Part shown: positions 53,485-62,421 of the stretch, piece after piece
Numbering within the stretch: position 1 is the stretch's first letter
Layout of the letters: each line of letters opens with the position of its first letter
Origin: Paenibacillus melissococcoides
GTDB taxonomy: Bacteria > Bacillota > Bacilli > Paenibacillales > Paenibacillaceae
Assembly (NCBI GenBank): GCA_944800085.1
Contig: CALYLO010000001.1
Coordinates: 1,451,001 to 1,515,000, forward strand
Length of the DNA: 64,000 nucleotides
Direction of reading: 5' to 3'
The notes under the pieces: generated by a model
The model's database searches: none
Seen by the model: only the letters and a program-made list of their open reading frames with translations
What the model was told of the DNA's origin: nothing
Program-made: the position numbers and the translations under genes

Positions 53485-54702
53485 ATGACATCGTTGTTTG
53501 CCTCGCCGAAGAAGAGAGTTTTTATTCTCCTGATGTTCAAAGGTCTCGTGCTTCTGTCTGTAATGAATCAGGCAGTCAGTATGACAGAAACGGATAGCGC
53601 CACGGGAATCATATGGTGGGGAGCTGTTGCGCTGCTTGCCGTCAATGACTATGTACGGGGACGCTGCTGGTTGTTATCCCAGGATCATCCGCGGCACTTC
53701 TATATTTCGGTAACGATCAGCATCGCAATGCTCGGCTGGCTGAACTTGGTGACCCCAGATTCCGGTATATTGGCATATATTCAGCTGATACTGATTGAGC
53801 TGCTGATTTTCAGCGCCCGCGTGTCCTATATACTGGCAGGTCTTAATCTGATGAGCTATGTGCTGCCAAGTCTGCTCCAGCATCCTTCGGCAAATGATCT
53901 TCGCAGTCAAGTTATAAACTATGCAGGATTTCTTATCGTGGGATTGCTGTTTAGAACCATCATTAATGAGAAAGTCAAAACGGTGAAACTGTATAAGGAA
54001 CTGCAAGAAGCCAATGCCACGCTGCAGATCTATTCGTCTGCCGTGGAAGAGCTGGCCATTGCCAAGGAGCGGACAAGAATTGCCCAGGAATTGCATGACT
54101 CCATCGGACACGCTCTCGTTGCCTTAAGCATGAACCTGGAATATGCTCACCAAGCAATCGACTCCAAGCAGGACAAGACGAAGGAGGTCCTTGCCACAGC
54201 CCTTTCCCTTTCAAGGGACGGCATGGCCCAGTTGAGAAAAGCGGTTCATACATTGAATCAAACGTTTACTGCGGAACATCTCCGCCGCGCTTTGACTGCG
54301 TTGTTTTCCAATTTTGAACAAACCCAACTGCTGACTTTCCGCTTGGAAATGGATGAAGAGATAGAAGCGGAGAATCCCCATGTTAAGGATTGCCTGTTCA
54401 AAACGGTTAGGGAGGCCATCACGAACGGAATTCGGCATGGGGGGGCGACCTCGTTCACGATTTGCATCAGTCACCATGAGTCGGGAAGTCACATGCAGAT
54501 TCACAACAACGGTCTGGAAAGCGGGCCGTTGGCCAAGTCTAACGGTCTATTGGGGATGGAACGACGAATTGCAGCTCTCGGAGGACAACTGGAGTTCAGT
54601 TCCGATAAGGGATTTACCATTGATGTCCGGCTCCCTCCACAGCCTGAGCAGGCTCGGGGAAGCAGGGCAGCATGCATAAACGAAGGGGGACACTATGATT
54701 AA
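53485..54702 (+). CDS. DesK/LiaS-type sensor histidine kinase
   Basis: This 405-residue kinase has four or five membrane helices in residues 10-165 and a coiled linker. The HisKA_3 phospho-acceptor is IAQELHDSIGHALVALSMNL, and the HATPase domain includes VREAITNGIRHGGATSF and NGLLGMERRIAALGGQ. Few residues lie outside the membrane, so it probably senses membrane or envelope stress or an intramembrane ligand. Its stop overlaps the response-regulator start by eight bases. Confidence 0.88.
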   Translation: MTSLFASPKKRVFILLMFKGLVLLSVMNQAVSMTETDSATGIIWWGAVALLAVNDYVRGRCWLLSQDHPRHFYISVTISIAMLGWLNLVTPDSGILAYIQLILIELLIFSARVSYILAGLNLMSYVLPSLLQHPSANDLRSQVINYAGFLIVGLLFRTIINEKVKTVKLYKELQEANATLQIYSSAVEELAIAKERTRIAQELHDSIGHALVALSMNLEYAHQAIDSKQDKTKEVLATALSLSRDGMAQLRKAVHTLNQTFTAEHLRRALTALFSNFEQTQLLTFRLEMDEEIEAENPHVKDCLFKTVREAITNGIRHGGATSFTICISHHESGSHMQIHNNGLESGPLAKSNGLLGMERRIAALGGQLEFSSDKGFTIDVRLPPQPEQARGSRAACINEGGHYD

Positions 54703-55360
54703 GGTAATGATTGCAGACGACCAGGAGATTGTCCGGGAAGGGCTTAAAATGATATTAAGCCTATATGAGAAGGAGGAGGTCTCGGTCATCGGAGAAGCGC
54801 CAAACGGAAGGGTGCTGTTGGAACAGCTTGAAGAGATGAATCCTGATGTCATTCTGATGGATATCAGGATGCCGGAGATGGACGGGATTACGGCTGCCCA
54901 ATTGGTGAAGGAGCGGCACCCGCAGACCAAGATTATCATTCTGACCACCTTCGATGAAGATGAATATATTATCCAAGGATTGAAGAACGGGGTGGAAGGG
55001 TATATATTGAAAGATTCCAGTTCTGGGGATCTTTTAAACGCCATTAAAACGGTATATGCCGGCAGCGTGCTTCTCAATCCGAAGGTGACCGAGCGCATGG
55101 TAGAGGCCATATCCTCCTCTGGTCTGGACAACTCCATATCGTCTCGCCACGAGGAACAGGATAAGCTGGGGCTGCTTACTCCGAGGGAGATGGAAGTCGC
55201 CCGGCATATCCTGTCCGGCAGCAGCAATAAAGAGATCGCTCAAGCTTTGTTCGTCACCGAGGGAACGGTCAAAAATTATGTTTCCCGAATTCTGGATAAG
55301 CTCGAATGCAGGAACCGGACGGAGCTCGGTCTATATTTGAGCAGGCTGGGCCGCTTTTAA
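54695..55360 (+). CDS. NarL/LiaR-type response regulator
   Basis: This 221-residue regulator has a receiver domain (MIADDQEIVREGLKMILSLY, phospho-acceptor in VILMDIRMPEMDG) and a LuxR-type helix-turn-helix (LTPREMEVARHILSGSSNKE, VTEGTVKNYVSRILDKL). It is coupled to the kinase gene. The divergent ABC-2 exporter operon is the likely target. A weak GATGAA/TTCATC stem with six T lies at 55372-55399. Confidence 0.9.
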   Translation: MIKVMIADDQEIVREGLKMILSLYEKEEVSVIGEAPNGRVLLEQLEEMNPDVILMDIRMPEMDGITAAQLVKERHPQTKIIILTTFDEDEYIIQGLKNGVEGYILKDSSSGDLLNAIKTVYAGSVLLNPKVTERMVEAISSSGLDNSISSRHEEQDKLGLLTPREMEVARHILSGSSNKEIAQALFVTEGTVKNYVSRILDKLECRNRTELGLYLSRLGRF

Positions 55361-55452
55361 CCCGCGTTTTGGATGAAAAAACAAACTTCATCATTTTTTC
55401 CCATCCTTTCGACGTCATTATACTCGGAGTTTGTGGAACCATGATTTTCAGT

Positions 55453-56910
55453 TTAGCCTTCCTTGGCTTCGGCCTCTTGTTGTTTTGGTTTTCTGAGAAA
55501 AAGGCTTGAAATCAAACCTGCCCCTGCTATACACGTTGCCAGAAAAAACGTCTCCCCGAAAGAGGCCGCGCTTGCTTCCGGCATCGTCATTCCTGCGGTG
55601 GTTCGGGCCATATTCACCGTCATGCGCGAAGCGAAATATCCGGTAAATCCGGCAATGGCGAACGAAGAGATGACTTGCTGAGAAGCGCTGGTAAGCGGTG
55701 TAACTCTGCCGACAAGGTGTCGGGGCGTTGCATTCAATACATGGGTGTTCAAAGCCATCATGGATAGTCCCATGCCAGAACCCAGTAAAAACAGCGCGCT
55801 CAAAATGATCGCTAACGAGGTGTCCATCGTAAGGCATGACATGGTGAACAGCGCGCCCGTGATCAGCGTCATGCCAACCAGGAGAGGGGGACGTGCTCCA
55901 ACCCTGTCAAAAATTTTGCCCGCAATGGGCATACAGATCATGGAGCCCAGTGCCTGCGGCAGCATGATTAGCCCCGTCTCCAGCGGCGTATATTCTTTCA
56001 TTTGCTGAAGCAGAAGCGGAAATAACAGAACCGTCCCAAATAAGGCGGTCTGCATAATCCATGAGATGACAATGCCGCGGGTGAAGTCCGAAGACCTGAA
56101 AACGCGCAGTTCCAGCAAGGGTTGCTGATGACGCAAGCAGGAGATCACAAAAAGAATCAGAGAAAGTCCCCCAATAACCAGACCGGTTAACGTTCTCGCA
56201 GAGGTCCAGCTCACCCCGCCCTCGCTAACCCCAAACGTAATCATAGAAAAAGCAAGCGGTCCAAGGATCATTCCCTTCATGTCCAGAGAAGGGGCCTGCA
56301 TGCTTGGGAAGGAAGGCAGCCATTTCCGCCCAATCACAATCCCAGCTATTCCAATTGGAAGATTAATAAGAAAAATCCACTGCCAGGTTACATACTCAAC
56401 CAGCCACCCGGACAATACCGGGCCCAGGGCCGGAGCAAGCAGCATCGGAATCCCGAGCATACCTATGACAGAACCTCGTTGGCGGGGTGGAGCAAGCCGG
56501 TATACCATGGCCATGCCGATAGGCGAGACCATTCCGCCTCCTATCCCCTGAAGCACTCGAAATAGGATTAATTGCTCAGTTGTCTGCGCGCAAGCGCAGA
56601 GGATAGATCCGACCGTGAATAACCCTATGGAAGCCAGAAACACCCGCTTGGCTTGAAATTGATCCGACATCCACCCGGCAAGCGGGATAACCGCAGACAA
56701 TGCAAGCGTATAGGCCGTCACCGACCATTGAATCGTTTGAAGAGAAGCATCAAAGTATTCTACTAGTGTTGGAATGGCAACATTGACGACGGTGCTGTCT
56801 AGTATAACCATAAAAGTTCCGATGATGACGGCAAGAAGAGGCGCGAATAACTGTTTGAGTGAGACTTCACCGCCCTGCGGAGATTGATGTGCTGCAGAAT
56901 GGTTGTGCAT
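55453..56910 (-). CDS. EmrB/QacA-type drug exporter (DHA2 MFS)
   Basis: This 485-residue, 14-helix major-facilitator protein has motif A-like GWMSDQFQAKRVFLASIGLF, motif C LGIPMLLAPALGPVLSGWLV and the DHA2 opening FMVILDSTVVNVAIPTL. ATG 56910 (MHNHSAAHQ) is chosen because the upstream extension is not hydrophobic or conserved. It exports drugs or metabolites with protons. No local regulator is adjacent. Confidence 0.88.
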   Translation of the reverse strand: MHNHSAAHQSPQGGEVSLKQLFAPLLAVIIGTFMVILDSTVVNVAIPTLVEYFDASLQTIQWSVTAYTLALSAVIPLAGWMSDQFQAKRVFLASIGLFTVGSILCACAQTTEQLILFRVLQGIGGGMVSPIGMAMVYRLAPPRQRGSVIGMLGIPMLLAPALGPVLSGWLVEYVTWQWIFLINLPIGIAGIVIGRKWLPSFPSMQAPSLDMKGMILGPLAFSMITFGVSEGGVSWTSARTLTGLVIGGLSLILFVISCLRHQQPLLELRVFRSSDFTRGIVISWIMQTALFGTVLLFPLLLQQMKEYTPLETGLIMLPQALGSMICMPIAGKIFDRVGARPPLLVGMTLITGALFTMSCLTMDTSLAIILSALFLLGSGMGLSMMALNTHVLNATPRHLVGRVTPLTSASQQVISSFAIAGFTGYFASRMTVNMARTTAGMTMPEASAASFGETFFLATCIAGAGLISSLFLRKPKQQEAEAKEG

Positions 56911-57069
56911 AACATAAGACCTGCTTTCTAAGAAATGTGGAATATTGAAGTAACTGATAAGCTGCAGGAACAAGGGGAGACTTCTTTCTCCAGCATAGAA
57001 AACAAATAGTTTTCCATAAAACTTAACAGTCACTTTCTGCAGTATAAATAATAGCGAGGAGAATCTCTG

Positions 57070-57147
57070 ATGTCAACGATTACTCATTTTTTTGCCTCGG
57101 CATCAAAAAGAAAAGTAAATCATACAACCCGAAGTCCAGGCATATAA
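57070..57147 (+). CDS. 25-codon frame with SD
   Basis: GAGGAGA precedes ATG 57070. The product reads MSTITHFFASASKRKVNHTT then RSPGI. It lies in the gap between the exporter and the sulfide:quinone reductase. It could be the 5' stub of a lost gene or chance. Confidence 0.2.
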   Translation: MSTITHFFASASKRKVNHTTRSPGI

Positions 57148-57262
57148 TTTGACGATTGGTTCATTAAGGGTAGCTGTCAAACATTGGGATACAACTGCAG
57201 GCAAGGCCTCACAGGTTAAATGGAGAAGCTAGCAGCATTTGGGAACAGGGGGAGGGTAAGTG

Positions 57263-58462
57263 ATGCCACAGCAATTTCACTATGCCGTCGCCATTGTCGG
57301 GGCAGGCAGCGCCGGGTTGTCGGTTGCGGCCCGTTTGCTGCGCGCGTCGGCCGCGCTGCACGGCTCCGTCGTGATCGTTGATCCCCAGGCCAAGCATTAC
57401 TATCAACCCTTGTGGACGCTCGTCGGCGGCGGAGTCATGCGCAAGGAGGTAACGGAGCGCGATCAGCAATCGCTTATCCCGAAGGGAGCCGATTGGCTGC
57501 AGGAGGCGGTCGCGCATTTCCGCCCGGACGTGAACCGCATCGTGACAAGCGCCGGCACTGTCATCGGATACGATGTGCTCGTCGTCGCGGCCGGCATCCA
57601 GGTGGATTGGGACCGGATCAAGGGGCTGAAGGAATGCATCGGGCGCGAAGGCGTGTGCAGCAACTATGATTACCGCTATGTGGACAGCACTTGGCGGTCG
57701 ATCCGGGAGTTCCGCGGCGGAACCGCGATTTTCACGCAGCCGAATACGCCTATCAAGTGCGGGGGAGCGCCTCAGAAAATCATGTATTTGGCCGATGACG
57801 CCTTCCGGCGCGCGGGTGTGAGGGAGAAGACCGATATTATCTTTGCTTGCGGCAATGCGTCGATCTTCGCCGTCCCGAAGTATGCCGCGGCGCTCGGCAA
57901 GGTGGTGGAGCGCAAAGGCATCACGGCCAAATACAAGCGCAATCTGGTGGAGATTGACTCCGCCAAGCGGGAAGCGGTCTTCGAGCATGTGGACACGAAG
58001 GAGCGGGAGACGCTCCGGTACGATATGATTCATGTCGTGCCGCCGATGTCAGCTCCGTCCTTTATCCGTGACAGTCCGCTTGCCGGGCCTGGCGGGTGGG
58101 CCGAGGTCGACAAGCATACGATGCAGCATGTCCGGTTCGCGAACGTGTTCGCTTTGGGCGATTGCAGCAATCTGCCGACCTCGAAGACAGGCGCGGCCAT
58201 TCGCAAGCAGGCCCCGGCGGCGGCACGCAATGTGTTGAACGTGCTGGCGGGGAAGCCTCTGGATGCAAGCTATGACGGGTATACCTCCTGCCCGCTCGTA
58301 ACGGGCTACAACCGGCTCATTCTGGCGGAGTTCGATTATGATTTGACGCCGCGGGAGACGTTCCCGTTCGACCAGTCGAAAGAGCGGTACAGCATGTATG
58401 TGCTGAAGAAGGATCTGCTGCCGAAGCTGTATTGGCATGGCATGCTGAAGGGTCGGATGTAG
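57263..58462 (+). CDS. sqr: Sulfide:quinone oxidoreductase
   Basis: This 399-residue flavoprotein oxidises sulfide to persulfide and passes electrons to quinone at the membrane. FAD-binding is shown by VAIVGAGSAGLSVAARLL and VFALGDCSNLPTSKTGAA. HYYQPLWTLVGGGV and redox Cys in GVCSNYDY (about 131) and PIKCGGAPQK (about 168) match the type II (SqrB-like) group. GGGAGG precedes ATG 57263. The adjoining persulfide dioxygenase-rhodanese gene makes a sulfide-detoxification pair. Confidence 0.9.
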   Translation: MPQQFHYAVAIVGAGSAGLSVAARLLRASAALHGSVVIVDPQAKHYYQPLWTLVGGGVMRKEVTERDQQSLIPKGADWLQEAVAHFRPDVNRIVTSAGTVIGYDVLVVAAGIQVDWDRIKGLKECIGREGVCSNYDYRYVDSTWRSIREFRGGTAIFTQPNTPIKCGGAPQKIMYLADDAFRRAGVREKTDIIFACGNASIFAVPKYAAALGKVVERKGITAKYKRNLVEIDSAKREAVFEHVDTKERETLRYDMIHVVPPMSAPSFIRDSPLAGPGGWAEVDKHTMQHVRFANVFALGDCSNLPTSKTGAAIRKQAPAAARNVLNVLAGKPLDASYDGYTSCPLVTGYNRLILAEFDYDLTPRETFPFDQSKERYSMYVLKKDLLPKLYWHGMLKGRM

Positions 58463-58539
58463 GCGCGCGCCCATAAACGTCAACAGAACAGATACAAAAC
58501 GATAGTTCACTGTCTCGGAGAAAGGGGAGAGCGGCATCC

Positions 58540-59985
58540 ATGCTGCTGCGCTATTTTTATGATGAGAAGCTGGCTCACGCTTCGTATCTTGTAGGCTGCC
58601 AAGCGACGGGAGAAGCGATCGTGATCGACCCCGCCCGCGATGTTGTTCCATACTTCAAGACGGCTCAGGCCGAAGGCTTGAAGGTCGTGGCCGCGGCGGA
58701 GACGCACATCCACGCCGACTTCGTATCGGGCGCCCGCGAGCTCGGGGAGGAGCATGGGGCGACGCTATACGTATCGGGCGAAGGCGGGCCGGACTGGTCT
58801 TACGCTTATGTGAACGGCGGGGAGGGCCGGGCAGCGATCAAGCACCGTCTGGTCCGGGACGGGGATCGGTTCCAGGTGGGCCGGCTCGAGTTCGAGGTGC
58901 TGCATACGCCGGGCCATACGCCCGAGAGCGTGTCGTTCCTGCTGACGGACCGAGGCGGGGGCGCCGATAGCCCGATGGGCATCTTTACGGGCGATTTCGT
59001 CTTCGTCGGCGATGTCGGGCGGCCGGATCTGCTGGAGAAGGCGGTGGGCCTGGCAGGCACCGCCGCGGAGGGAGCGCGGCAGATGTACCGCTCCCTGCAG
59101 CGCTTCAAGCAGCTGCCCGACTATTTGCAGGTTTGGCCGGCCCATGGAGCGGGCAGCGCCTGCGGCAAGGCGCTCGGCGCGATCCCGTCCTCGACGGTCG
59201 GTTACGAGAAGCGCTTCAATTGGGCGTTATCGATGGAAGACGAGCCGGCCTTCACCGCCGCATTATTGGCGGGACAGCCCGAGCCTCCAACCTATTTCCC
59301 CCGCATGAAGCGGGTGAACCGCGATGGTCCGGCGCTGCTGGCCCGGCTTCCCGCGCCGGAGTGGATTGAGGGGACACTCACGGCGGTCTCCGCTCTCGCG
59401 GAGGAAGGCGCGGTTGTGATTGATACGCGGCCTAGTAGGGAATTTGCGCGCGGGCATGTGAAGGGAACGCTCAACCTTCCGTACAACCGTTCCTTCACGG
59501 GATGGGCCGGATGGCTCGTCGATGACGAACGGCCGCTGTACGTGATGGGGGAAGCGGACCGGCTGCCTGAGATTGTTCGCGACATGCGGTCCATCGGCAT
59601 CGACCGGATCGCGGGCACGATCGAGGCTTCCGCGCTGTGGAGCGGCATCGATGCGGCGGCGTCAGGCCTGGGATCCTATCGCGAAGTGGCCCCGGCGGAC
59701 ATCGCCGATCAGGTTCTCGCCGGGGAGCTAGCGGTGGTAGACGTGCGCTCCGGGGCGGAGTGGGAGGAAGGACGCATTCCGGGCGCAAGTCATATTCTGC
59801 TCGGAACCCTTCCGGGGCGCATTCGCGAGGTGCCTGCCGGCAAGCCGGTGCTTGTCCAATGCCGGACGGGGGCGCGTTCGGCGATTGCGGCCAGCATTCT
59901 GCAGGCGCATGGCTGCATGAATGTCATGAATCTGCAGGGGGGCATCGTCCGATGGCGTGAGGAAGGATGGCCTATCCTGAAGTAA
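58540..59985 (+). CDS. Persulfide dioxygenase-rhodanese fusion (CstB-like)
   Basis: This 481-residue protein starts after AAAGGGG. Residues 1-240 are a metallo-beta-lactamase-fold persulfide dioxygenase (ETHIHADFVSGARELGE, VLHTPGHTPESVSFLL, FTGDFVFVGDVGRPDLL). Residues 270-370 are a degenerate rhodanese domain (VVIDTRPSREFARGHVKGT) without catalytic Cys. Residues 385-481 are an active-looking rhodanese (AVVDVRSGAEWEEGRIPGAS, VLVQCRTGARSAIA with the Cys). This is the layout of staphylococcal CstB, which turns persulfide into thiosulfate. No CstR-type regulator is seen in the window. Confidence 0.87.
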   Translation: MLLRYFYDEKLAHASYLVGCQATGEAIVIDPARDVVPYFKTAQAEGLKVVAAAETHIHADFVSGARELGEEHGATLYVSGEGGPDWSYAYVNGGEGRAAIKHRLVRDGDRFQVGRLEFEVLHTPGHTPESVSFLLTDRGGGADSPMGIFTGDFVFVGDVGRPDLLEKAVGLAGTAAEGARQMYRSLQRFKQLPDYLQVWPAHGAGSACGKALGAIPSSTVGYEKRFNWALSMEDEPAFTAALLAGQPEPPTYFPRMKRVNRDGPALLARLPAPEWIEGTLTAVSALAEEGAVVIDTRPSREFARGHVKGTLNLPYNRSFTGWAGWLVDDERPLYVMGEADRLPEIVRDMRSIGIDRIAGTIEASALWSGIDAAASGLGSYREVAPADIADQVLAGELAVVDVRSGAEWEEGRIPGASHILLGTLPGRIREVPAGKPVLVQCRTGARSAIAASILQAHGCMNVMNLQGGIVRWREEGWPILK

Positions 59986-59999
59986 AGGCTGGCTCTTGT

Positions 60000-60051
60000 G
60001 AGCGGCTCGATCCATCAGGCTGGAATGGCCTATGGAGAGCCGCTCTTTTTT
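60000..60051 (+). terminator. Intrinsic terminator of the sulfide genes
   Basis: GAGCGGCTC (60000-60008) pairs with GAGCCGCTC (60037-60045), followed by six T. A small inner AGGC/GGCCT hairpin fills the loop. Confidence 0.75.
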
Positions 60052-60210
60052 GCGTCTTGTTATGGCCGGAGCTGTGAAATAAAATTTGTTCTACCAAATG
60101 TCACAAAAATTAGGAAAAGAAGGTTTACATTATATTATATCTTTGTTATATTTAAGGGGCGAAACTACCATATATTACATCTAGTACAAATATTTAAGGA
60201 GTGATGTGAA

Positions 60211-60600
60211 ATGAAGAAGCTTCTGCTCTCACTGTCCGCGTTAGCGATCCTGGCTACCGCTTCGCCGGCCTATGCGTCTCAGAACCCTGTTCCTAGCGCC
60301 TCTGCCGGTCCCGTCGTTCAACAAGGCCAGCAAATCATCAAGTATTACGCGCTGCGGCCGAATGAACTCAGCCCATGGGAAGGAATCTACTTGAAGAAGG
60401 GACAGCAGCTTACCATTTATGCGCAAGGAAGCTACGCCTATTATTCGGTGTATAATTCAAACTATCATCTCGGCACTTTTTACAATAGCAATGTAGGCAG
60501 AATTTTTACGGCGACGGAAGACGGTTATCTGTATGTTCAATTTGCCGCTCCATCTTCGTATACGATGAATCACTTCACGGTTACATACAAAATCAACTGA
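60211..60600 (+). CDS. Small secreted protein, unknown
   Basis: This 129-residue protein starts MKKLLLSLSALAILATASPA with signal cleavage after AYA-S. The mature part is rich in Tyr, Ser and Asn (IKYYALRPNELSPWEGIYLK, GQQLTIYAQGSYAYYSVYNS, TVTYKIN). It looks like a small beta-sandwich, perhaps a carbohydrate- or wall-binding domain. AAGGAGTGATG precedes the start. No family is recognised. Confidence 0.65.
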   Translation: MKKLLLSLSALAILATASPAYASQNPVPSASAGPVVQQGQQIIKYYALRPNELSPWEGIYLKKGQQLTIYAQGSYAYYSVYNSNYHLGTFYNSNVGRIFTATEDGYLYVQFAAPSSYTMNHFTVTYKIN

Positions 60601-60661
60601 TTGGCGGCAGCAGGCGGCCTGGTAATAGATAGCCGCATGGAGCCTGCCAGCAAGCACCAAC

Positions 60662-60692
60662 AAGGAGAGTCAGGGGCGACCTGACTCTCCTT
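60662..60692. terminator. Strong hairpin after the secreted-protein gene
   Basis: AAGGAGAGTCAGG (60662-60674) pairs perfectly with CCTGACTCTCCTT (60680-60692) around a 5-base loop. There is no T-run on either side. Confidence 0.6.
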
Positions 60693-60756
60693 ATGTTGTT
60701 CGGCCCCTGGGTCCGTCATCGCCCCTGAACGCGATTCCCGACTCGACTTCAGCCAA

Positions 60757-61887
60757 ATGGATGCGCTCGAATTAAAGAAAACAGGGAAGGTCGCCATTCC
60801 GTCCGGAGCAAAGGAAATTACGAGAAAAACGGTGATTGATGCCGTGTACGGCGTGTTGGCCCAGTACGAATGGCCGGAGTCGCTAGAACTCGATATGTCC
60901 GATGCGGTGGCGTTTTTGCAGAAGAACGGCATTGTCTATGGAACAGGCAAAGGGCTGGAGCTGGATAAGCCAAGCACCGTGGAGCAAGCGTCTGTCATGG
61001 CAAGCCGTCTGGTCCAATTCAGTTATGATGCGGTTGGAGGCGGCGCGAAGGGACTTCGCTGGAAAGCCACGAAGGGGCAAAATACGCTCTATCTTCTAGG
61101 GTCGATTCACCTGGGCATTCCTGACATGTATCCGATGCAAAAATCAATCAGAGACGCGTTTGAACGGTCGGACACGCTGTGGGTTGAAGTGAATTTGCTC
61201 GACAGAGGAGCCTCGATGCAGTATTTCACCCAACTCAAGACGTACAACGACGGCACCCAATTGAAGGATCATGTGTCGCAGCAAACCTATGAGAAGCTGC
61301 AAAAGGTGCTGGAGCAGCTGAACATGGCGAAAGATATCTTCGATCCGTTCAAGCCTTGGGCCATCACGACCAATCTCTCCATGGCCAATATGGCAGGTGA
61401 ATCTGCAGATATGGCTCAGGGGGCAGCCCTCGGTGTCGATATGTACTTCACCAACTCGGCCCTGTTGACAGGCAAGCCGATCCATGAGCTGGAAGGACTC
61501 AAGTTCCAGGCGGATCTCTTCAATAATGTGCCGCCTGCGGTGCAGGAGAAAGAATTGAACGAGGCGTTGGATCAAATCCTGGCGCCGGCAGACAAGCCGA
61601 ATGATGCAAGGGAGCAGTTGAAGCAGTGGCAGGTGCTGTGGGCCAAGGCCGACCTTGAAAAATTCTCGGAGTCCTTCACGGAATCGGAGGAATTGGTGAA
61701 GAGCGATTCGGCGCAGCGCTTGTTCGGGGAACGGGACAAAAATATGGCCAAGAAGCTGATGGCGCTGCTGGATAAAGAAGGGGCGTCCACGCACTTTGTC
61801 GTCGTCGGAGCCGGTCACTTCGTTATCAAAGATATGATTATCGATCAGCTAAAAGCGAACGGCTATCAAGTGGAATTCGTGAAATAG
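60757..61887 (+). CDS. TraB/GumN-family protein without visible signal peptide
   Basis: 376 residues. Residues 100-376 are a TraB/GumN (Tiki-like metalloprotease-related) domain: YLLGSIHLGIPDMYPMQKSI with GxxH, LWVEVNLLD, DMYFTNSALLTGKPIHELEG, FVVVGAGHFV. GSIH, E and GAGH are the presumed metal ligands. The N-terminal 100 residues look like the end of a longer copper-amine-oxidase-N or SLH-like region (VAIPSGAKEITRKTVIDAVY). ATG 60757 has no Shine-Dalgarno and no signal peptide. The gene has probably lost its 5' end, although the catalytic domain is complete. Confidence 0.72.
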   Translation: MDALELKKTGKVAIPSGAKEITRKTVIDAVYGVLAQYEWPESLELDMSDAVAFLQKNGIVYGTGKGLELDKPSTVEQASVMASRLVQFSYDAVGGGAKGLRWKATKGQNTLYLLGSIHLGIPDMYPMQKSIRDAFERSDTLWVEVNLLDRGASMQYFTQLKTYNDGTQLKDHVSQQTYEKLQKVLEQLNMAKDIFDPFKPWAITTNLSMANMAGESADMAQGAALGVDMYFTNSALLTGKPIHELEGLKFQADLFNNVPPAVQEKELNEALDQILAPADKPNDAREQLKQWQVLWAKADLEKFSESFTESEELVKSDSAQRLFGERDKNMAKKLMALLDKEGASTHFVVVGAGHFVIKDMIIDQLKANGYQVEFVK

Positions 61888-61906
61888 AATACAGCAACGG
61901 CAAAGG

Positions 61907-61948
61907 CTAACCCGTACGTAATTCCGAAGGCGGCGGGTTAGTCTTTTT
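61907..61948 (+). terminator. Intrinsic terminator of the GumN gene
   Basis: CTAACCCG (61907-61914) pairs with CGGGTTAG (61934-61941), followed by TCTTTTT. Confidence 0.75.
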
Positions 61949-61997
61949 GTTTGTAGTGGCATCAGCCGTTGTTCATCCAGCCCTCTAGAAAGAAGGG

Positions 61998-62340
61998 TAT
62001 CCTATAGGCATTGCAAAAGAATAGGGACGACAGGTCATCAGAGAAGGCGGGGCGGGAAAAACGGCGTCGGGGAAAGCGGTGGAAGATGGATGGGAACAGA
62101 GAAATCCTGCGCCAATGCAGGAAGTTACGCTATTTGCTCAGCTCTTTGATGAAATTCCTGCAAAAGTACATCAATTCCGCCGGTTTTTACTTTCCATTCA
62201 TTGGTATGGCGGAAATTCATGCCGTTTTGCAGGAATTGCGGTACCGGAGTAAACATCATAAAGGAAAACTGCATGTTCGCAGCTTGTTTAGCAAGCTGAG
62301 CTGTCAGAAGGTGGGGCGGAGCTGTCTCGCTGCAGCTAAC
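61998..62340 (-). repeat. Dispersed intergenic repeat, copy B
   Basis: This is the reverse-complement counterpart of 43509-43851. It shows well-formed nested stems: AATTCCTGCAAAA with TTTTGCAGGAATT, AATTTCCGCC with GGCGGAATT inside it, and TTCCTGC with GCAGGAA beside it. Copy A keeps the sequence but its stems have mismatches. The region was read on both strands and no other gene was found. Confidence 0.8.
62125..62274 (-). CDS. 49-codon frame inside repeat copy B
   Basis: It runs from ATG 62274 to TAA 62127-62125 and starts MQFSFMMFTPVPQFLQNGMN, with VLLQEFHQRAEQIA at its end. It is the same length as the copy-A frame and aligns without gaps at 22 of 49 residues. No Shine-Dalgarno is present. 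Confidence 0.3.
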   Translation of the reverse strand: MQFSFMMFTPVPQFLQNGMNFRHTNEWKVKTGGIDVLLQEFHQRAEQIA

Positions 62341-62421
62341 AAACTAGCTTATGGGCTGCTTATGAAGACTGCTTATGGGACCAACCCCTTGTTCAACATA
62401 ATAGGAGCAGCAGCGGGGGAG

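Noticed and set aside
55366..55509. Hydrophobic plus-strand frame after the NarL-type regulator
   Set aside because: It begins out of frame inside the regulator gene and ends antisense to the exporter gene. Its hydrophobicity comes from reading the exporter's last helix backwards.
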